From JBLNBU01 sp050260215 (GTDB taxonomy: Bacteria; Pseudomonadota; Alphaproteobacteria; Rhodospirillales; Magnetospirillaceae), in the NCBI GenBank assembly GCA_050260215.1, contig JBLNBU010000143.1:1-48841 (forward strand): a DNA stretch of 48,841 nt, in the 5' to 3' direction. The notes beneath the pieces were generated by a model. It saw only the letters and a list, made by a program, of their open reading frames with translations, did no database searches and was not told where the DNA came from. Both the position numbers and the translations under genes were made by a program. This document shows positions 38,306 to 47,297 of the stretch, in pieces (position 1 is the stretch's first letter; each line of letters opens with the position of its first letter).

Positions 38306-38800
38306 TCAATGCCCTCCCGCATAGGGATCGTCGATCCCCAGCGCCGCCAGCAGCGAGGTTTCCAGGCCTTCCATCTCGGCGGCCTCGTCCTCGTCCTCAT
38401 GGTCCCAGCCCAGAAGGTGCAGCACCCCGTGCACCACCAGATGGCCCATGTGGTCGGCCAGCGGCTTCCCCATCTCTTCAGCTTCGCGCAGACAGGTCTC
38501 GAACGCCAGCACCACGTCGCCCAGCAGCAGCGGCGCACCGGGCACGACGGGCGCCGATTCGTCGTCGAGGGCGGCAAACGACAGCACGTTGGTGGGCTTG
38601 TCGTGGCCGCGCCAGTCGCGGTTGAGCGCGTGCACCGTCTCGTCGTCGGCCAGCACGATGGACAGCTCGGCCGCCTCGAGCAGGTCGCCCGCCCCCAGCG
38701 CCGCCGCGGCGAAGGTGCGGCAGCGCTCTTCGACGTCGGCCAGCCGCTCGGCCCAGGCGGGGCATTCCAGGATGACGGCGATGTCGGCGCCGGCGCTCAC
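38306..38800 (-). CDS. ybeY: Endoribonuclease YbeY
   Basis: YbeY is a zinc-dependent endoribonuclease needed for 16S rRNA 3' maturation and ribosome quality control. The 164-residue protein carries the metal-binding HGVLHLLGWDH motif (124-134) and the upstream NRDWRGHDKPTNVLSF segment that is diagnostic. The start is GTG 38800 (MSAGADIAVILE), overlapping the phoH stop by four bases (GTGA). A longer frame through phoH is a shadow. Part of miaB-phoH-ybeY-corC-lnt. Confidence 0.95.
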   Translation of the reverse strand: MSAGADIAVILECPAWAERLADVEERCRTFAAAALGAGDLLEAAELSIVLADDETVHALNRDWRGHDKPTNVLSFAALDDESAPVVPGAPLLLGDVVLAFETCLREAEEMGKPLADHMGHLVVHGVLHLLGWDHEDEDEAAEMEGLETSLLAALGIDDPYAGGH

Positions 38801-39779
38801 CGCCCGTTCTCCCCCTGCTTGCGCTCGCGGTCGGCCTTGTCGTAGGCGCGCACGATGCGGGTGACCAGATCGTGGCGGACCACGTCGCGGTCGGTGAAGT
38901 TGACGAACGACACCCCTTCCATGCCGGCCAGGATGTCGATGGCGTCGCGCAGGCCGGACCGGACCCCGGCCGGCAGGTCGATCTGGCTCATGTCGCCGGT
39001 GATCACCATGCGCGAGTGCTCGCCCATGCGGGTCAGGAACATCTTCATCTGCATGGCGGTGGTGTTCTGGGCCTCGTCCAGGATGATGAACGAGTTGGCC
39101 AGGGTGCGCCCGCGCATGAAGGCCAGCGGCGCCACCTCGATCTCGCCGGCGGCCAGCTTCTTGATCACCTGGTCGCCGGGCAGCATGTCGTAGAGCGCGT
39201 CGTAGAGCGGCCGCAGATAGGGATCGACCTTGTCCTTGAGGTCGCCGGGCAGGAAGCCCAGCCGTTCGCCGGCCTCGACCGCCGGGCGCGACAAGATGAT
39301 GCGGTCGACCTCGCCCTTGATCATCAGGCTGACCGCCTTGGCCACCGCCAGATAGGTCTTGCCGGTGCCGGCCGGCCCCAGCCCGAACACCAGCGGGTTG
39401 GTTTCCAGCGAGCGGATGTAGGTGGCCTGGGTGGGCGTGCGCGGGGCGATGTGGCGCTTGCGGGTGCGCAGCACCAGGTCCTCGCCGGCGGTGGGGGCGG
39501 CGCCCTGGTGGACCATGCGCACGGCGGCGTCGATGTCGGCGGTCTCCAGGTGGCCCTGGCGGCCGACCAGGCGATAAAGCTCGTCCAGCACCGCGCCGGC
39601 GTCGCGCACCGATTCGGCCGGTCCCGAGATGGATACGGCGTTGCCGCGGCTGTTGAGCGCCACGCCCAGCAAGCCCTCGATGCGTTCCAGGTTGGCGCTT
39701 TGCGGCCCGAACAGGATCTGCAGCAGGGCGTTGTCGTCGAACTCGCGCTGCAGGATGGAATTCTGGGACGACTCGTCGC

Positions 39780-39789
<10 letters not shown>
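38797..39789 (-). CDS. phoH: PhoH family ATPase
   Basis: The 330-residue protein belongs to the PhoH/YbeZ family of P-loop ATPases, with a KH-like N-terminal part (ALLQILFGPQSANLERIE) and the helicase-like core. Walker A is GPAGTGKTYLAVAKAV, and Walker B is seen in FIILDEAQNTTAMQMKMFLTR-like sequence. It is usually encoded next to ybeY and is thought to work with it in RNA processing. ATG 39789 overlaps the end of miaB by ten bases; a GTG two codons in is also possible. Confidence 0.94.
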
Positions 39790-41117
<1,328 letters not shown>

Positions 41118-41225
41118 TGTCGTGCGCGCCCGGATCAGTGCCGGCGCTTCGTTCGGAAACGAAAAAAGACGGGCCGCTGTCGCGGGTCCGCCCGGTTCAT
41201 GTCCTGGAAAGCTAGCATCCGCCGC

Positions 41226-42065
41226 CTAAGAGTCAAGGAGTGCGATGGCCGGGCTCTCCACCAGAGTGGCCGGCGGCAGCGCGGTGTTGCGTCCGGCCAA
41301 CGCGCTGGCGACGCCTTCGGCCACTACGTCGTGGCAGTGGGACGCCAACGCCTTGCGCGAGTTGCGGAACTGCTCGATGGTCACCGGCTCGTGGAACTCG
41401 ATCTCGATGGTCAGCGTGCCCAGGCCCAGTGCCCCCATCATGTGGTCGGCCAGGGTCATGTCCCCGTACCAGGCATAGAACGGGCGGAAATGGCGGCCCA
41501 TGGCGACGCCGTCCAGGCGGGTATAGGCCACCGACACCGGCTGCACCGGCAGCGGGCGGCCGTCGGCCAGCGGCTGCTCGGCGATGGCGAAGAACGAGCT
41601 CTTGAACGGCAGCACCCGGTTGCCGTCGTTGCTGGTGCCCTCGGGGAACAGGATCAGCGGCACGCCCTCATCCAGGCGGCCGCGCAGGTTGTCGCGCTCG
41701 CGCGCCGCAGCGCCCGGCCGGCGCTCGATGAAGGCGGTCTTGGCGACGCGGGCCAGGAAACCGAACAGCGGCCAGCCCGCCACCTCGGCCTTGGCGACGA
41801 ACACCGCGGGCAGCACGCTGCCCAGCACGATGACGTCGAGATAGCTGGCATGGTTGGCCACGAACAGCACCGGGCCGGACACCGGCTTGCCGCGCACCAC
41901 CGCCTCGAAGGCCAGCAGGCGCATGGTGACCTTCCAGTAGAACGAGCAGTAGGCCGGATAGCGGCGATAGCCGCTGGCCACCAGCACCAGGTAGGGAGGC
42001 ACGGCCACCAGCGTCCACAGCAGGAACACCAGGAAGCGCAGGATCGAGGTCAGGTGCGCTCTCAT
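41226..42065 (-). CDS. 1-acyl-glycerol-3-phosphate acyltransferase-like (OlsA type)
   Basis: The 279-residue protein is a PlsC-family acyltransferase. After an N-terminal membrane segment (FLVFLLWTLVAVPPYLVLVA) come the NHASYLD motif (HX4D catalytic pair), the FIERRPGA region, and VPLILFPEGTSNDG (substrate-binding motif). PlsC makes phosphatidic acid from lysophosphatidic acid. Because the gene directly follows an OlsB-like gene with a four-base overlap, it may instead be OlsA, which O-acylates lyso-ornithine lipid. Sequence alone does not separate the two activities. Confidence 0.88.
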   Translation of the reverse strand: MRAHLTSILRFLVFLLWTLVAVPPYLVLVASGYRRYPAYCSFYWKVTMRLLAFEAVVRGKPVSGPVLFVANHASYLDVIVLGSVLPAVFVAKAEVAGWPLFGFLARVAKTAFIERRPGAAARERDNLRGRLDEGVPLILFPEGTSNDGNRVLPFKSSFFAIAEQPLADGRPLPVQPVSVAYTRLDGVAMGRHFRPFYAWYGDMTLADHMMGALGLGTLTIEIEFHEPVTIEQFRNSRKALASHCHDVVAEGVASALAGRNTALPPATLVESPAIALLDS

Positions 42066-42868
42066 GGCAGGTGGGCTCCGCGGCGGCCGTAATGGGCTCG
42101 GTACTTGTTGGCGATCAGGTCTGTCTTGACGATGACGCAGACGTCGGTGGTGTTGAACTGGTGGTCGATCACCGCGCCGTCGCCGACGAAGCCGCCCAGC
42201 CGCAGGTACCCCTTGACCAGCGGCGGCAGGATGGCAGGACCGCGGCGCGGGTCGATGGCCTCGCGCGGGCGGCGCGCCATGTCCACGTAAAGCTGCGGCA
42301 GGGCGCGCGGGCGCAGCTGCTCGGGGGCAAGGTGGAAGTGGTGCAGGTAGGCCAGCTGCGGGGCCAGGGCCTCGGGATCGGTGCCGGGCAGGCTGGCGCA
42401 GCCGAACATCAGCTCGACGTCGTTCTCGAAGCAGTACTGGGCGATGCCGGCCCACAGCATCTGCATGGTGGCGCGGTTGCGATAGGCGGCGTCGACGCAG
42501 GACCGACCCAGCTCCATGAACCGGCCGCCCGCCTTCAGGATCGGGGCGATGTCGTATTCGCCGGCGGTGTAGAAGCGGCCGAATGCCTCGCCGACGGCGC
42601 GGCGCATCAGCCGGTAGGTGCCGACCACGCCCTTGCCGCCGCCGCCGCGGCTGTTGTCGATGACCAGCAGGTGGTCGCAAACGGCGTCGAAATCGTCGGC
42701 GTCGATGCGCCGGGCCGCGGCCTCGGCGGTGGGCTTGGCACCCATCTCCTCATAGAAGACGCGGTAACGCAGCGCCTGGGCGGCGGCGATTTCCTCGGCA
42801 TCGGCGGCCAGGCGCACTTCCAGGGTGTCGGCGGCGGTGTCGGCCACGGGGATGTCGACGAAGGCCAT
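42062..42868 (-). CDS. olsB: OlsB-like N-acyltransferase (ornithine lipid synthesis)
   Basis: The 268-residue protein resembles OlsB, the GNAT-fold enzyme that transfers a 3-hydroxyacyl chain to the amino group of ornithine as the first step of ornithine lipid synthesis. Typical sequence includes EVRLAADAEEIAAAQALRYR and VFYEEMGA, a FMELGRSCVDAAYRNRATMQ segment, and a C-terminal FVGDGAVIDHQFNTTDVCV. The gene overlaps the next acyltransferase (ATGA), as in olsBA operons. Ornithine lipids replace phospholipids under phosphate limitation in many alphaproteobacteria. The start at ATG 42868 has no clear Shine-Dalgarno, and longer upstream frames run into the fur gene. Confidence 0.85.
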   Translation of the reverse strand: MAFVDIPVADTAADTLEVRLAADAEEIAAAQALRYRVFYEEMGAKPTAEAAARRIDADDFDAVCDHLLVIDNSRGGGGKGVVGTYRLMRRAVGEAFGRFYTAGEYDIAPILKAGGRFMELGRSCVDAAYRNRATMQMLWAGIAQYCFENDVELMFGCASLPGTDPEALAPQLAYLHHFHLAPEQLRPRALPQLYVDMARRPREAIDPRRGPAILPPLVKGYLRLGGFVGDGAVIDHQFNTTDVCVIVKTDLIANKYRAHYGRRGAHLP

Positions 42869-42915
42869 CAGCGGGTTCCAGGGTCCACCAGGGGCGCCCG
42901 GCGGGCGCCTGCAGA

Positions 42916-43347
42916 CTATTTTTCGTCGGGCTTGTCGCCGGAAGTCAACGGAACTCCGTACAGCTCCAACCGATGCCCTACCAGCCGGTAGCCGTACCGC
43001 CTGGCGATCTCGCGTTGCAAGGCTTCGATTTCCGGGCTCGAGAACTCGATCACCTTGTTCGAATGCATGTCGATCAGGTGATCGTGGTGGTCGCCCGCCG
43101 ATTCCTCGTAGCGGGCGCGCCCGTCGCCGAAATCGTGGCGCTCCAGGATGTCGGCCTCCTCGAACAGCCGCACCGTGCGATAGACGGTGGCGATGCTGAT
43201 GCGGGGGTCGATGGCGGTGGCGCGGCGATAGACTTCCTCGACGTCGGGGTGGTCGGCCGAGTCGGACAGCACCCGGGCGATCACCCGGCGCTGGTCGGTC
43301 ATCTTCATGCCCTTGTCGATGCAGCGCTGTTCGATCCGCGAAACCAT
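42916..43347 (-). CDS. fur: Ferric uptake regulator family protein (Fur/Mur)
   Basis: The 143-residue protein is a Fur-family metal-dependent repressor. The winged helix (MTDQRRVIARVL to ISIATVYRTVRLFEEADIL) is followed by the metal-binding DHHDHLIDMHSNKVIEF segment. In alphaproteobacteria Fur orthologues often respond to manganese (Mur) rather than iron, and the sequence does not show which. The C-terminal CXXC zinc motifs of E. coli Fur are missing, as is common in this class. It lies between mucR and olsB. Confidence 0.93.
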   Translation of the reverse strand: MVSRIEQRCIDKGMKMTDQRRVIARVLSDSADHPDVEEVYRRATAIDPRISIATVYRTVRLFEEADILERHDFGDGRARYEESAGDHHDHLIDMHSNKVIEFSSPEIEALQREIARRYGYRLVGHRLELYGVPLTSGDKPDEK

Positions 43348-43429
43348 CCCTGCGTCCCTGGCGAAGCGGTTGGCCCTTCAAGCAGATGGGGGCGCGCGGG
43401 ATTTCCCGCCGCCCCCGTCATCGACAACC

Positions 43430-43849
43430 TCAGCCGGCGCGCTTGCGCTTGCGCGGCTTGGTACCCAGGCCGATCTTCTTGGCCAGGCTGGACCGGTGCT
43501 GCGCGTAGTTGGGCGCCACCATGGGATAGTCCGCCGGCAGGCCCCAGCGGTCGCGGTATTCCTCGGGGGTCATGTTGTAGGCCGTCTTGAGGTGCCGCTT
43601 CAGCATCTTCAGCTTCTTGCCGTCCTCAAGGCAGATGATGTAGTCGGGGGTGACCGACTTCTTCACCGGAACGGCCGGCTGCGGGCGCTCGGGGGCGACC
43701 GGGGCGGTGCCGACGCTGGCCAGGGTCCGATAGACCTCGTGGATCAGCTGGGGCAGATCGCTGACGGCGACGCTGTTGTTGGCGACGTGAGCGGCGACGA
43801 TTTCGGTGGTGAGCGCCAGCAGGTCGCTGGAATTCGAACGCTCCGACAT
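43430..43849 (-). CDS. mucR: MucR/Ros family transcriptional regulator
   Basis: The 139-residue protein is of the MucR/Ros type, a DNA-binding family that controls exopolysaccharide, motility and virulence or symbiosis genes in alphaproteobacteria. The family block runs from DYIICLEDGKK through LKRHLKTAYNMTPEEYRDRWGLP to YPMVAPNYAQHRS and LAKKIGLG. Compared with Ros zinc ligands, Cys73 and His86 are kept, the second Cys is Asp76 and the last His position is Tyr91, so zinc binding may be weak or absent. GGAGG lies about 11 bases before the ATG. A good promoter is seen upstream, and such genes often repress themselves. Confidence 0.94.
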   Translation of the reverse strand: MSERSNSSDLLALTTEIVAAHVANNSVAVSDLPQLIHEVYRTLASVGTAPVAPERPQPAVPVKKSVTPDYIICLEDGKKLKMLKRHLKTAYNMTPEEYRDRWGLPADYPMVAPNYAQHRSSLAKKIGLGTKPRKRKRAG

Positions 43850-43884
43850 CTTAAGGCAGGCCTCCAATTTCCTCGTGTGCCTCG

Positions 43885-43913
43885 TATATAATTCTTTCGC
43901 CGGGGCGAGGCAA
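43885..43913 (-). promoter_or_regulatory. Candidate mucR promoter
   Basis: On the minus strand TTGCCT (43913-43908) and TATATA (43890-43885) are 17 bases apart, 36 bases above the mucR start. The surrounding A+T-rich bases would suit MucR, which binds A+T-rich DNA. The same interval must also serve the divergent tusA-like gene, for which I see no separate good promoter. Confidence 0.55.
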
Positions 43914-43948
43914 TAACCAATACGAAAAAGCAAAATGACGGGGTGCGC

Positions 43949-44197
43949 ATGACTGACAAGGCCAACTACTACCTTGACATCACCGCCGAGGTCTGTCCGA
44001 TGACCTTCGTGAAGACCAAGTTGCAGGTGGAACGGATGGGCTCGGGCGAGACGCTGGAAGTGCGCCTGAAAGGCTCCGAACCGCTCACCAACGTGCCGCG
44101 GTCGGTCGCCGAACTGGGCCACCAAGTGATGTCGCTGCAACCCGAGCCCGGCGAAGGCCCGAATGGTGTGCATCGTCTGCTTGTGCGCAAGAAATGA
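43949..44197 (+). CDS. TusA/SirA-like sulfurtransferase
   Basis: The 82-residue protein has the TusA fold signature: YLDITAEVCPMTFVKTKLQV with the active cysteine in the CPMT motif, then an SEPLTNVPRSVAELGH region. TusA-like proteins carry persulfide sulphur for tRNA thiolation, molybdenum cofactor or sulphur oxidation pathways; which one applies here is not evident. ATG 43949 is preferred, with GTG 43943 two codons upstream as an alternative. It is divergent from mucR and ends eight bases before the rimI stop. Confidence 0.9.
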   Translation: MTDKANYYLDITAEVCPMTFVKTKLQVERMGSGETLEVRLKGSEPLTNVPRSVAELGHQVMSLQPEPGEGPNGVHRLLVRKK

Positions 44198-44205
44198 GCG
44201 GCGCT

Positions 44206-44679
44206 CTATTCTGGGACGCCTAAGTCCGCCCGCATGGTCAGAGCATCGGCGCCGTCGTAGTAACCCCGCCGGACGCCCATGCGCTGGAAACCCAGTCCCT
44301 GGTACAGCGCCAAAGCCGCATCGTTGCCGCTGGCGACTTCGAGGAACATGACCGCGGCCCCGGCCTGGCGGGCCTGATCCATGGCCGCGCGCATCAGGGT
44401 CCGCCCCAGGCCGGTCCGCCGCCAGGGGGGAAGCACCGCCAGGGTCAGGATCTCGGCCTCGTCGGCGACGACCCGCCACAGGACCAGCCCGGCCGGCCCC
44501 TCGCCGCCGCCGCTGGGCGCCATCCGGCCGCCGGCCACGGCGATCCGCCCGTCGCTGCCCGGCATGTCGAGCAGCCCGACCATGGCCGCGGTGTCCCATG
44601 GCTTGGCGAAGCAGATGCGGTGCATGCCGGCCAGCAGCTCGGCATGGACCATGGCGGCAGGGATCAGTTCGACGGACAT
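44206..44679 (-). CDS. rimI: Ribosomal-protein-alanine N-acetyltransferase RimI-like
   Basis: The 157-residue protein is a GNAT acetyltransferase with the acetyl-CoA-binding VLPPWRRTGLGRTLMRAAM motif and the terminal ALALYQGLGFQRMGVRRGYY segment. RimI acetylates the N-terminus of ribosomal protein S18. It follows tsaB with a 16-base overlap, the usual tsaB-rimI pairing, and the start ATG 44679 lies inside tsaB. The wider substrate range of such enzymes means the S18 target is inferred from context. Confidence 0.88.
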   Translation of the reverse strand: MSVELIPAAMVHAELLAGMHRICFAKPWDTAAMVGLLDMPGSDGRIAVAGGRMAPSGGGEGPAGLVLWRVVADEAEILTLAVLPPWRRTGLGRTLMRAAMDQARQAGAAVMFLEVASGNDAALALYQGLGFQRMGVRRGYYDGADALTMRADLGVPE

Positions 44680-45308
44680 ACGGTGACGTCGGCAGGCCGC
44701 AGGTACAGCGGCTCGGGCGGCAGGCGGGCACCGGCGGCGGCCAGGGCCGCGACCACAGCGGCGTCGGGCCAGCCGGGCGCCGAGGCGGCCACCGCGTCGG
44801 GGCGATGGGCCAGCACCGCCGGCGCCGCGTCGCCGACCACCAAGAGCGGGCCGGGCACCAGGGCCGCCGCCGCCTCGGGCTTGAGCGCCGCCACCGGCCC
44901 CAGCGGATGCAAGGACGCATCGAAGGCCTGGACCCAAATCTCCTCGCGCTTGGACTCGATGGCGGCCAGCACGCTGCGGCCCGCCCGCTCGGCCTTGGGC
45001 ACGGCGGCGGCAACCGCCTCGGGCGTCGACACCCCGGCCAGCGGCACGCCGGCAGCCAGCGCCAGCCCGCGCGCCGCCGCCAGGCCGATGCGCAGCCCGG
45101 TGAAGGCGCCGGGTCCCACGGTGACCGCGATCAGGTCCAGCCCGCCCGCGGCCAGACCGGCTTCGGCCAGCACCTCGGCCACCATGGGCACCAGGGCCTC
45201 GGACTGGCCGCGCGCCATGGCCGCCAGCCGGCGGGCCAGCACCACCCCGTCGCGCCACAGGGCGGCCGAACAGGCAGACGTCGAAGTATCCAGGCCGAGG
45301 ACGATCAT
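44664..45308 (-). CDS. tsaB: tRNA threonylcarbamoyladenosine biosynthesis protein TsaB
   Basis: TsaB is the inactive Kae1-like partner of TsaD in making the t6A37 modification of tRNAs. The 214-residue protein starts MIVLGLDTSTSACSAAL (the ASKHA ATPase fold) and has VTVGPGAFTGLRIGLAAARGLA, diagnostic for TsaB. The start at 45308 gives the standard N-terminus; an upstream extension from 45350 has no support. It is the first gene of the long minus-strand series. Confidence 0.94.
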   Translation of the reverse strand: MIVLGLDTSTSACSAALWRDGVVLARRLAAMARGQSEALVPMVAEVLAEAGLAAGGLDLIAVTVGPGAFTGLRIGLAAARGLALAAGVPLAGVSTPEAVAAAVPKAERAGRSVLAAIESKREEIWVQAFDASLHPLGPVAALKPEAAAALVPGPLLVVGDAAPAVLAHRPDAVAASAPGWPDAAVVAALAAAGARLPPEPLYLRPADVTVCPSN

Positions 45309-45376
45309 TGATTCACCGATGAAGACCTGCCGCGGATATACTGCCCGCATCCGCAGCAGGCAAGAAAGGTGACGGA

Positions 45377-45946
45377 ATGGTCCCGCTGGTCGCCATCGAC
45401 CCGGACGCCTTGGGCATCGACGTCGCCCTGGCCTACGCCACCGCCGACAACTTCACCGGCCGGCCGGTCTATGGGGCCCAGGCCGGCTGCTTCCTCAACG
45501 CCGAGGCGGCTCCCTTGCTGGCCCGCGCCGCCCAGCTGGCCCGGCCGCTGGGCCTGCGCCTCAAGGTGCTGGACGCCTTCCGCCCGTCGGAAGCGCAGTG
45601 GGTCTTGTGGAACCACACCCCCGACCCGGACTTCCTGGCCGATCCCCGCCGCGGCTCTCCCCATTCCATGGGGGCGGCCGTCGACCTGACCCTGGTCAAT
45701 GGCGCCAGCGGCGCCGCCCTCGACATGGGCACCGCCTTCGATGCCTTCACCCCGCTGTCGCACCACGGCAACCAGGACATCGGCGCCCAGGCCCAGCGCA
45801 ACCGCCACCTGCTGATGGGGATCATGACGACCGCCGGCTGGGACTTCTATCGGCACGAATGGTGGCACTACCAGCTGTTCGCCCCCCACGGCCGCTATCC
45901 GGTGCTGTCGGACAGCGTGCTGGGGCCCGACCGGATGATGCCCTAG
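45377..45946 (+). CDS. ddpX: D-alanyl-D-alanine dipeptidase (VanX/DdpX family)
   Basis: The enzyme cleaves D-Ala-D-Ala, either to recycle peptidoglycan or to use it as nutrient. The 189-residue protein has the zinc-binding SPHSMGAAVD (His96, Asp103) and the EWWH motif (catalytic Glu161, zinc ligand His164), with LDAFRPSEAQ upstream. No vanH/vanA ligase genes flank it, so vancomycin resistance is not implied. AAAGGTGA precedes the ATG. It is divergent from tsaB with a 68-base gap. Confidence 0.92.
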   Translation: MVPLVAIDPDALGIDVALAYATADNFTGRPVYGAQAGCFLNAEAAPLLARAAQLARPLGLRLKVLDAFRPSEAQWVLWNHTPDPDFLADPRRGSPHSMGAAVDLTLVNGASGAALDMGTAFDAFTPLSHHGNQDIGAQAQRNRHLLMGIMTTAGWDFYRHEWWHYQLFAPHGRYPVLSDSVLGPDRMMP

Positions 45947-46233
45947 GGCCTTCGCCCGTCCCTCGTTCGGTGGGGCCGTCATCCGCCGTTTGCGTGACCC
46001 GCCACCGCCGAATCGCCGACTTCCCCCTTGAAACCCGTTTGGGGCATTCTCATTTAGGTGCCAGCGCCGTGCATGAGCTTCCTCTTCGGAGGTATATTGC
46101 ACTGCGGTAAATTGCAGGCGCCGCACGTACAATGAAACATCCGATGGCGGCCGGTGCTACCAATGAACATCTGCACTTTCGTCTCGTCGTGTTGTAGTCT
46201 TTCCTTGTTGAATTACGGAGGAAGGGGGCGTCC
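45947..46233. other. A+T-richer intergenic stretch
   Basis: No gene is supported in these 287 bases. The sequence from about 46040 is richer in A+T than the surroundings and contains TTGCAC, TTGCAG and TACAAT boxes, but none at good promoter spacing. A GGAGGAAGGGGG element at its right end is the ribosome-binding site of the next small gene. It probably holds that gene's promoter. Confidence 0.45.
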
Positions 46234-46470
46234 ATGTTGACGAGTGCCTGCCAACCCGCCGCAGCGCCGAGCGATCCGCGCAGTCCTCCGTCTTCCGCTT
46301 TCGTCGTAGGCGTGCGCCCGCAACGGGCGTCCCTGTTCCTCGACGGCGCCGAGCCGTCGCTGGACGAGGTCATGGACGACCCCATGGTCCGCCGCCTGAT
46401 GGACCGCGACGGCGTCGAGGTCGACCATCTGCTCTCCCTGATCGAGGAAGTCCGCGGCAAGCTGCGCTAG
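46234..46470 (+). CDS. Small hypothetical protein
   Basis: I do not recognise a family. The 78-residue protein has a Pro/Ser/Ala-rich, probably disordered N-terminus and a more ordered second half (EPSLDEVMDDPMVRRLMDRDGVEVDHLLSLIEEVRGKLR) that looks like two helices. GGAGGAAGGGGGCG in front of the ATG is one of the best ribosome-binding sites in the window, and the codon use fits the genome, so the gene is likely real. There is no signal peptide or cysteine motif. It stands alone before the DsbD_2-type gene. Confidence 0.75.
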   Translation: MLTSACQPAAAPSDPRSPPSSAFVVGVRPQRASLFLDGAEPSLDEVMDDPMVRRLMDRDGVEVDHLLSLIEEVRGKLR

Positions 46471-46525
46471 GGCGGGCGTCGAACCGGTTGATCGGCATTT
46501 GGTGGCGCCCTATGCTCCGCCACGC

Positions 46526-47278
46526 ATGATCGACGGACCCGACAGCCTTTCGGCCCTGCTCGCCTCAGGGCTTGCCGTGTGCAGCACCCGCGTCGCCGAC
46601 GGCGGCGGGGTGATCGGCACCCTGTTCCTGACCGGCCTGCTGGGAAGCCTGTCGCACTGTTCGGGCATGTGCGGGCCGTTCGTGCTGTCGCAGGTGGCCT
46701 CGCGCCTGGAATCGGTGCCGGCTTCGCGCATGACCGAATGGCGGCGCCTGGCCGGGGCGGCGCTGGTTCCCTATCACCTGGGCCGCGCCACCACCTACGC
46801 CCTGCTGGGCGCGCTGGGCGCGCTGGCGGCCGGGCGTTTGCCGGGCCTGCGCTGGCTGGCGGCGGTGCTTCTGGGCGCGGCGGCGCTGTTCCTGCTGGCG
46901 CTGGCGGTGCCGGCCCTGAAGCGGCTGGGGGCCGGCGGCGGCGATTGGTGGTCGGGGCGCATCGGCCGCCTGGCCCAGCCCTTGTTCCACCGCCCGACCG
47001 GCGCGCGTGGCTGGCTGCTGGGGGTGGCGCTGGGCTTCATCCCCTGCGGCTTGCTGTACGCCGCCCTGGCGGTGGCCGCGGCCAGCGGCGATCCCGTCAC
47101 CGGGGCGCTGGGCATGCTGGCTTTTGCCGCCGGCACCGTGCCCATGCTGGTGACGGTGGGCGCGGTCGGCCACGCGGCTGTTGTGCATTGGCGGGCTCCG
47201 TTGTTGAAATGGGCGCCGCTGCTGTTGGTTTTGAATGCGGGCGTGCTGGGCTGGATGGCCTGGCGCATGCTCGCCTGA
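46526..47278 (+). CDS. DsbD_2-type (TauE/SafE-like) membrane protein
   Basis: The 250-residue polytopic protein belongs to the group annotated as cytochrome c biogenesis DsbD_2 or sulfite-exporter-like. It has the SHCSGMCGPFVLSQV motif in its first membrane helix and GVALGFIPCGLLYAALAVAA in a later one, with about six helices. Such proteins cluster with cytochrome oxidase and copper genes, and the Sco1/SenC gene follows 19 bases later, so a role in copper or thiol supply for oxidase assembly is likely. ATG 46526 (MIDGPDSLSALL) is preferred over TTG 46499. Confidence 0.8.
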   Translation: MIDGPDSLSALLASGLAVCSTRVADGGGVIGTLFLTGLLGSLSHCSGMCGPFVLSQVASRLESVPASRMTEWRRLAGAALVPYHLGRATTYALLGALGALAAGRLPGLRWLAAVLLGAAALFLLALAVPALKRLGAGGGDWWSGRIGRLAQPLFHRPTGARGWLLGVALGFIPCGLLYAALAVAAASGDPVTGALGMLAFAAGTVPMLVTVGAVGHAAVVHWRAPLLKWAPLLLVLNAGVLGWMAWRMLA

Positions 47279-47297
47279 CGGGAAAGGACTTGTGGCC

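Noticed and set aside
43396..43409. Perfect palindrome GCGGGA-TT-TCCCGC between fur and mucR.
   Set aside because: A six-bp stem with a two-base gap and no T tract is too short to call a terminator, and it could be an operator; nothing else supports either reading.
45377..45946. Vancomycin resistance suggested by the VanX-like enzyme.
   Set aside because: No VanA/VanH or VanRS genes flank it, and DdpX-type dipeptidases are common in Gram-negative bacteria for D-Ala-D-Ala use.
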